Source: Saprospiraceae bacterium UBA1994
Lineage (GTDB): Bacteria > Bacteroidota > Bacteroidia > Chitinophagales > Saprospiraceae
Length of the DNA: 19,681 bases
Direction: 5' to 3'
NCBI GenBank assembly: GCA_002335865.1
Contig: DDCY01000033.1
Location: 84,166-103,846 of the forward strand
Part shown: positions 15,615 to 19,681 of the stretch, piece after piece
Layout of the letters: every line of letters starts with the position of its first letter
Numbering within the stretch: position 1 is the first letter of the stretch
Made by a program: the position numbers and the translations under genes
The notes under the pieces: generated by a model
Told to the model about the DNA's origin: nothing
Seen by the model: only the letters and a program-made list of their open reading frames with translations
Database searches by the model: none

Positions 15615-15634
15615 CTGTAGATTGTAATCTATAG
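15615..15634. promoter_or_regulatory. Palindrome immediately upstream of the MFS gene
   Basis: Nine bases on each side (15615-15623 and 15626-15634) form an inverted repeat around GT with a single G-T pair; the core TAGATT-GT-AATCTA is exact. It ends 13 bases before the transporter's ATG, where a repressor or a leader hairpin could control expression. It is not followed by a T run, so it is unlikely to be a terminator of the lipoprotein gene. Confidence 0.35.
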
Positions 15635-15647
15635 TCAACTCCTATAT

Positions 15648-16853
15648 ATGCCAAAAAAAACTTCCAGAAAGTATATTCTTTATATTCTAGCAGTGATGAA
15701 TTTCACACACATTATAGATTCTATGCTGATCATGCCTCTGGGAGATATATTCATTTCAGAATTTAACATTTCTCCACGCGAGTATAGTTGGTTAGTCTCA
15801 GCATATGCCCTAACCGCTGGTATTAGCTGTATACTGGGCATCTTATTCCTGGACAGATTACCTCGAAAAAATGCATTGCTTTTTCTTTATGGAGGATTTG
15901 CAATTGGAACATTTCTCTGTTCACTTTGCACGACTTACGAGACATTAATCACCCTTAGGGCTGCAACAGGATTTTTTGGTGGGATGATAGGTGCACTAGT
16001 ATTATCTATTATAAGTGATCTATTCCCATTCAAAGAGAGAGGAACTGCTATGGGAATTCTGTTTGCCTCTTTTTCTGCTGCTTCTGCATTAGGTGTACCA
16101 TTTGGAATATACATAGCTGCTAAAGGATCTTGGCAGATTCCATTTATGATCTTAGGCTTATTAGGAGTAGTAATCGCAGCAATTATATTTTTCACTTTTC
16201 CTGCTATGAATGATCATCTCCAGCTGCAACCTAAAAAACGTAATTCTCTTTTTCAGATTTTAGGCAATGTTATAGAAGATAAAAATCAAGTGTATGCATT
16301 GACAGCTGGATTTGTATTGATTATGGGGCATTTTATGATCATTCCTTTCATATCGCCTTTTATGATTAAAAACATTGGTCTAACGCAGATAGAAGTAGCA
16401 TATCAATTCTTTGCTGGAGGAGTGGCTACATTTATCACTTCACCTGCCATAGGTAAGATGACGGACAAGTATGGTATAATGAACGTATTTATAATTGTCA
16501 TGGTAATCAGTTGGGTTCCTACATTACTAATTACTCACTTGACCACAGCGCCATTATCTATCTCGATTTCCTTAGTAGCCTTCTTCTTTATTTTTGGAAG
16601 CGGTCGAATGATATCTCCAAATACAATTATCACCGCTGCAGCTAGTACAGAGACTAGAGGAAGTTTTATGAGTCTCAAGTCTGCACTCCAACAATTAGCG
16701 ATAGCTTCAACTGCGTTTATCAGTGGTACAATTGTCACTATCGGAGCAAATGGAAAATATCAAAACTATAATTACACTGGATATCTAGCGATCTTCTTTT
16801 GTATAATCACTATTTATTTAGTCAGCAAAATACGAGTAGCTAAAGGTAATTAG
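15648..16853 (+). CDS. MFS transporter (DHA1/AraJ-like)
   Basis: This 401-residue inner-membrane protein has about 12 hydrophobic segments, the normal length for a major facilitator. Visible marks are an N-terminal half with DSMLIMPLGD in the first helix, the loop 2-3 motif with FLDRLPRKNA (motif A-like Asp-Arg...Arg), an Arg in helix 4 (TLRAATGFFGG), and the helix 5 ALGVPFG, resembling motif C of drug:H+ antiporters. The second half repeats a weaker motif A at GKMTDKYG. These fit the arabinose-efflux/DHA1 group of proton-driven exporters; the substrate is unknown. A palindrome sits just before its ATG. It converges on mtaB with a 40-base gap. Confidence 0.88.
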   Translation: MPKKTSRKYILYILAVMNFTHIIDSMLIMPLGDIFISEFNISPREYSWLVSAYALTAGISCILGILFLDRLPRKNALLFLYGGFAIGTFLCSLCTTYETLITLRAATGFFGGMIGALVLSIISDLFPFKERGTAMGILFASFSAASALGVPFGIYIAAKGSWQIPFMILGLLGVVIAAIIFFTFPAMNDHLQLQPKKRNSLFQILGNVIEDKNQVYALTAGFVLIMGHFMIIPFISPFMIKNIGLTQIEVAYQFFAGGVATFITSPAIGKMTDKYGIMNVFIIVMVISWVPTLLITHLTTAPLSISISLVAFFFIFGSGRMISPNTIITAAASTETRGSFMSLKSALQQLAIASTAFISGTIVTIGANGKYQNYNYTGYLAIFFCIITIYLVSKIRVAKGN

Positions 16854-16893
16854 AATCTTAATCAGGAATGATAGAGAAATGTTATTAAAAAAA

Positions 16894-18222
16894 TTAAATA
16901 GATATACTCACCAAAGAATTCTCTTCGATTTCTCTAAGAGTAACTTGCTGTACTTTTCCTAACTGATTTGATTTAAGAGGCGCTTGCACCTTCACATAAT
17001 TGTCAGTAAATCCAATCATCGTATCTTCTTGCTTACTAGGCTCCCAAAGTACTTGTTTCGTTAATCCAAGATGTTGCTCGTAGAATGCTCTTTTCTTTTT
17101 TTCTGACAAGATTCTTAGCATTTCATTACGCTCTCTACGGATATTCATTGGTACTGGTTCTCCCATTTCAGCCGCTGGTGTGTTGACTCTTTCACTATAC
17201 GTAAAAACATGTAAATAAGAAATATCCAAGTCCTTGAGAAAGTTAAAGGTCTCTTTAAAATCTTCTTCAGTCTCTCCTGGAAATCCTACGATCACATCAA
17301 CTCCTATACACGCATGTGGCATATACTTCTTGATGCTAGCCACTCTCGATGTATATAATGGAGTGAGATATCTACGTTGCATAGCTTTGAGGATCTTATC
17401 TGATCCTGACTGCAGTGGTACATGAAAGTGCGGAAGAAACTTATTGCTTTGAGATACAAATTCAATAATCTCATCAGTTAATAGATTTGGTTCGATGGAG
17501 GAAATGCGATATCTCTCTACACCGTCTACTTGGTCTAGCTCTCGAATCAGATCGATAAACATCGCTTCCTTCTTTGGTTTAGTTCCTTCTATCACTTCAG
17601 TACCGTTCCCAAAATCACCTAAATTGACACCTGTTAAGACTATCTCTTTCACACCAGAGGCACCTATTTTCTTTGCATTCATTAAAGCATTTTCAATAGT
17701 ATCTGATCTACTTGCTCCCCTAGCCTGTGGTATTGTACAGAAAGTACATTTATAGTTACATCCATCTTGCACCTTAAGAAATGATCTTGTACGATCTCCA
17801 AAACTAAAAGCATCTATGAAACTATTGGCCTCTGATACTTCTCCAGCCATGACCATTCCTTTATCAGTAGTCTTTGATAGACCATCTATATACTTTATGA
17901 TATTGAATTTCTCTGCCGCACCTAGTACTAAATCTACTCCAGGAATCTCAGATATCTCTTTAGGTTTCAGTTGAGCATAGCAGCCAATTACAACCACTCT
18001 TACATTAGGCGAATACTTAAGTGCACGTCTCACTTCATATCTGCACTTCTTATCTGCAAAATCTGTTACTGAGCATGTATTGATGATATAGATATCCGCT
18101 CCTTCCTCAATCTTACAAGATCCATATCCGTGATCTTCGAACATACGTCTAATACTACTCGTCTCTGAAAAGTTGAGTTTACAGCCTAATGTATGGAATG
18201 CTACGTTAAGTGGTGTTGACAT
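16894..18222 (-). CDS. mtaB: tRNA (t6A37) C2-methylthiotransferase
   Basis: This radical-SAM enzyme adds a methylthio group to t6A at position 37 of ANN-decoding tRNAs. The 442 residues have the N-terminal UPF0004 cluster Cys14 (LGCKLN), Cys50 (NTCSVTD) and Cys81 (VIGCYAQ), then the radical-SAM CxxxCxxC (Cys155, Cys159, Cys162, in GCNYKCTFC), and a TRAM-like C-terminal segment. The THTLGCKLN-type start and the short TRAM place it with MtaB rather than MiaB or RimO. A TTG at 18246 in the same frame overlaps the promoter -7 element, so ATG 18220-18222 (MSTPLNVAFHTLG) is the start. It is divergent from the GH113-like gene. Confidence 0.93.
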   Translation of the reverse strand: MSTPLNVAFHTLGCKLNFSETSSIRRMFEDHGYGSCKIEEGADIYIINTCSVTDFADKKCRYEVRRALKYSPNVRVVVIGCYAQLKPKEISEIPGVDLVLGAAEKFNIIKYIDGLSKTTDKGMVMAGEVSEANSFIDAFSFGDRTRSFLKVQDGCNYKCTFCTIPQARGASRSDTIENALMNAKKIGASGVKEIVLTGVNLGDFGNGTEVIEGTKPKKEAMFIDLIRELDQVDGVERYRISSIEPNLLTDEIIEFVSQSNKFLPHFHVPLQSGSDKILKAMQRRYLTPLYTSRVASIKKYMPHACIGVDVIVGFPGETEEDFKETFNFLKDLDISYLHVFTYSERVNTPAAEMGEPVPMNIRRERNEMLRILSEKKKRAFYEQHLGLTKQVLWEPSKQEDTMIGFTDNYVKVQAPLKSNQLGKVQQVTLREIEENSLVSISI

Positions 18223-18243
18223 ATAATGGTTAGTATTATGATG

Positions 18244-18251
18244 CAAAAGTA
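18244..18251 (-). promoter_or_regulatory. Promoter -7 element for mtaB
   Basis: The minus strand reads TACTTTTG, an exact TAnnTTTG match, ending 21 bases before the chosen ATG. It would give a very short leader and excludes translation from the in-frame TTG at 18246. No -33 TTG was seen at the usual spacing. Confidence 0.5.
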
Positions 18252-18387
18252 AGATTTTTGGATATTGAATTGGGAATATTTAATGTCATACTTAATTCTT
18301 GATCAATTAAACCACTGGATGTTAATATTTCCTAATCTTCATACCATTAGGCCATCTAGTCCATATAGACGATTATCTTTATAGCAT

Positions 18388-19407
18388 ATGAATAGAATAC
18401 TAGTCTTCGTTTTCCTGCTTTCAATATCCTTGATTAGTCATGCACAGAAATCCACGCATACTGTTGTTCAAAAAATAGATGGACTTACTATGGTCGCACC
18501 TCCAAGACCATTTAATAGTGATCCTATGCTCGAAATAGCTGAGGTAAATGCTGGATGGATCGCCTTGGTTCCATTTGGATTTACTAGATCTGGAGAAACT
18601 GATGTCAAATTCGGATCTGATAGACAATGGTGGGGAGAGCGTACGGAAGGTGTAGAAGATTGCATCCAAAGAGCTCACAAAGCGGGGGTAAAAGTAATGA
18701 TCAAACCTCAAGTCTATATGCATAATGATTGGGTTGGCCACATGGATTTTGATACAGAGAAGAAATGGAAAAAATGGGAGGATAGCTACCGCAATTACAT
18801 AATAACATTCGCTAAATTAGCTGCTGATCATAAAGCTGAAATATTTTGCGTCGGAACAGAATTTAAACTTGCTGCTAAAAAGAGAGAAACTTTCTGGAGG
18901 TCACTCATCAAAGAAATCAGAACCTTCTATAAAGGAGAAATCACTTACTCCTCTAACTGGGATGGATATCAGACTGTTCCATTTTGGGATGATCTTGATT
19001 ATGTCGGGCTAAGCGCGTACTTTCCGCTAACTAATGACAAGACACCTAGTGTAGATGATCTAATCAAGAAATGGAGAGACACAAAAAAGACACTCAAGAA
19101 ACTATCAAGACGAGAAGGAAAGCCAATACTATTCACAGAGTATGGCTATATGTCCATAGATAAATGTGCTTGGAGAGCTTGGGAAATAGAAAAAGAAAGA
19201 CACAAACTTCCAATCAATGAACAAGCTCAAGCCAATGCACTAGAAGCACTCTACTCAGTATTCTGGGAAGAATCTTGGTGGGCAGGAGGTTTTATGTGGA
19301 AGTGGTTTCCTAATGGTATGGGTCACGAAGGGTATTTTGATAAAGACTATACACCGCAAGGAAAATTAGCAGCCAAAACGGTAGCAAAATGGTTTGGTTC
19401 AGAGTAA
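18388..19407 (+). CDS. Secreted GH113-like glycoside hydrolase
   Basis: This 339-residue protein has a cleavable signal peptide (1-20, ending in S-H-A-Q). The mature part is a TIM-barrel of the GH113 type within clan GH-A. The acid/base is probably Glu158 in CVGTEF and the nucleophile Glu251 in LFTEYGY, on strands 4 and 7 as in that clan; other family-like stretches are VMIKPQVY, DYVGLSAYFPL and a Trp-rich WWAGGFMWKWFPNG near the end. Characterised GH113 enzymes are beta-mannanases. The length is normal for a single catalytic domain, with no binding module or T9SS tail, so a periplasmic location is likely. It stands alone, without SusC/SusD or other carbohydrate genes. Its last codons overlap the end of a decayed minus-strand frame. 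Confidence 0.82.
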   Translation: MNRILVFVFLLSISLISHAQKSTHTVVQKIDGLTMVAPPRPFNSDPMLEIAEVNAGWIALVPFGFTRSGETDVKFGSDRQWWGERTEGVEDCIQRAHKAGVKVMIKPQVYMHNDWVGHMDFDTEKKWKKWEDSYRNYIITFAKLAADHKAEIFCVGTEFKLAAKKRETFWRSLIKEIRTFYKGEITYSSNWDGYQTVPFWDDLDYVGLSAYFPLTNDKTPSVDDLIKKWRDTKKTLKKLSRREGKPILFTEYGYMSIDKCAWRAWEIEKERHKLPINEQAQANALEALYSVFWEESWWAGGFMWKWFPNGMGHEGYFDKDYTPQGKLAAKTVAKWFGSE

Positions 19408-19681
19408 TCCAAATTGAGTCTTCAAAATCCCAGTAGAATTATTTGATCCAAGACCATCAACATATGCGAGGAAGGTATCTCTTCCTCTCGTTGAGTTGAA
19501 AGCAAATTCTTGAAGGCCTTTTCCTAAATCATATTTTCTTCACTTCACCATGTGCAAAATAACCATCATAAGTCTTCCTCTTGAACGTGTAGCTTCCACT
19601 TTCTAATCTTGAAAAATCAATAATCGGGTTTTTATACTCATCCCAAAACCTTTAATTCTGATGCATTAAGGATTTTCTAAA
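19399..19681 (-). pseudogene. C-terminal part of a frameshifted gene running off the right edge
   Basis: Read leftward from the edge, protein-like sequence continues through three frames: KILNASELKV (edge to about 19650), then WDEYKNPIIDFSRLE and SYTFKRKTYDGYFAHGEVKK (19651 to 19529), then YDLGKGLQEFAFN, GRDTFLAYVDGLGSNN and TGILKTQFGLL with stop TGA at 19399-19401. The joins are near 19645-19650 (in a T4G3 run on the minus strand) and at the A4 run 19534-19537. Each join is consistent with a one- or two-base indel. I do not recognise the protein. The last codons overlap the 3' end of the GH113-like gene by 9 bases. Sequencing error near a contig end is an alternative to genuine decay. Confidence 0.55.

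Noticed and set aside
12991..16853. The ligase-CBS, lipoprotein and MFS genes as a natural-product cluster
   Set aside because: The ligase gene is divergent from the other two, no further biosynthetic enzyme, carrier protein or precursor peptide is present, and the lipoprotein has no export-related motif.

Overview
The window is an ordinary stretch of a Bacteroidota chromosome, most likely from a marine or sludge-type Saprospiria relative. The base composition is AT-rich. Several genes are preceded by the Bacteroidota -7 element TAnnTTTG instead of an E. coli-type -10. The gene content also fits: a DUF5606 protein, MtaB, lipoproteins with a Cys-containing lipobox, a secreted protein cleaved after H-A-Q, and an iodotyrosine-deiodinase-like flavoprotein. 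The order-level placement is inference. I see no phage, integrase, transposase, CRISPR array, toxin-antitoxin pair or obvious defence system.

Left part (1-6000). After about 300 bases without a gene come a tRNA-Leu(GAG) with a strong intrinsic terminator and an mlaE-mlaF pair (lipid-transport ABC permease and ATPase) on the minus strand. Divergent from these, on the plus strand, is an SDR oxidoreductase followed 51 bases later by a flavoprotein that carries the Glu-Tyr-Lys substrate triad of iodotyrosine deiodinase. Two minus-strand genes follow: an M43-type metalloprotease lipoprotein and fabG.

Middle part (6000-12990). asnS converges on a DUF5606 gene. The next ~1 kb has no intact gene, but it holds a decayed minus-strand coding sequence (about 8222-9039) that can be followed through several stops and frameshifts. 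Then come a saccharopine dehydrogenase (lysine-forming)-type enzyme and, 43 bases later, a membrane-anchored MliC-like protein. These converge on selO, the protein AMPylator, which has Cys at the selenocysteine position. A second decayed ORF (12644-12928) contains a perfect 12-bp hairpin.

Right part (12991-19681). A GCS2-type ligase domain fused to two CBS domains faces, across a 132-base divergent spacer, a small lipoprotein and an MFS transporter. mtaB and a secreted GH113-like glycoside hydrolase diverge from each other. At the right edge is a third frameshifted minus-strand remnant, whose end overlaps the last codons of the hydrolase.

The genes are mostly independent housekeeping or peripheral functions and do not form one system. 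The most interesting points are the dehalogenase-like flavoprotein, the ligase-CBS fusion with a palindrome at its 5' end, and three separate gene remnants between intact genes. I found no convincing undescribed multi-gene system.
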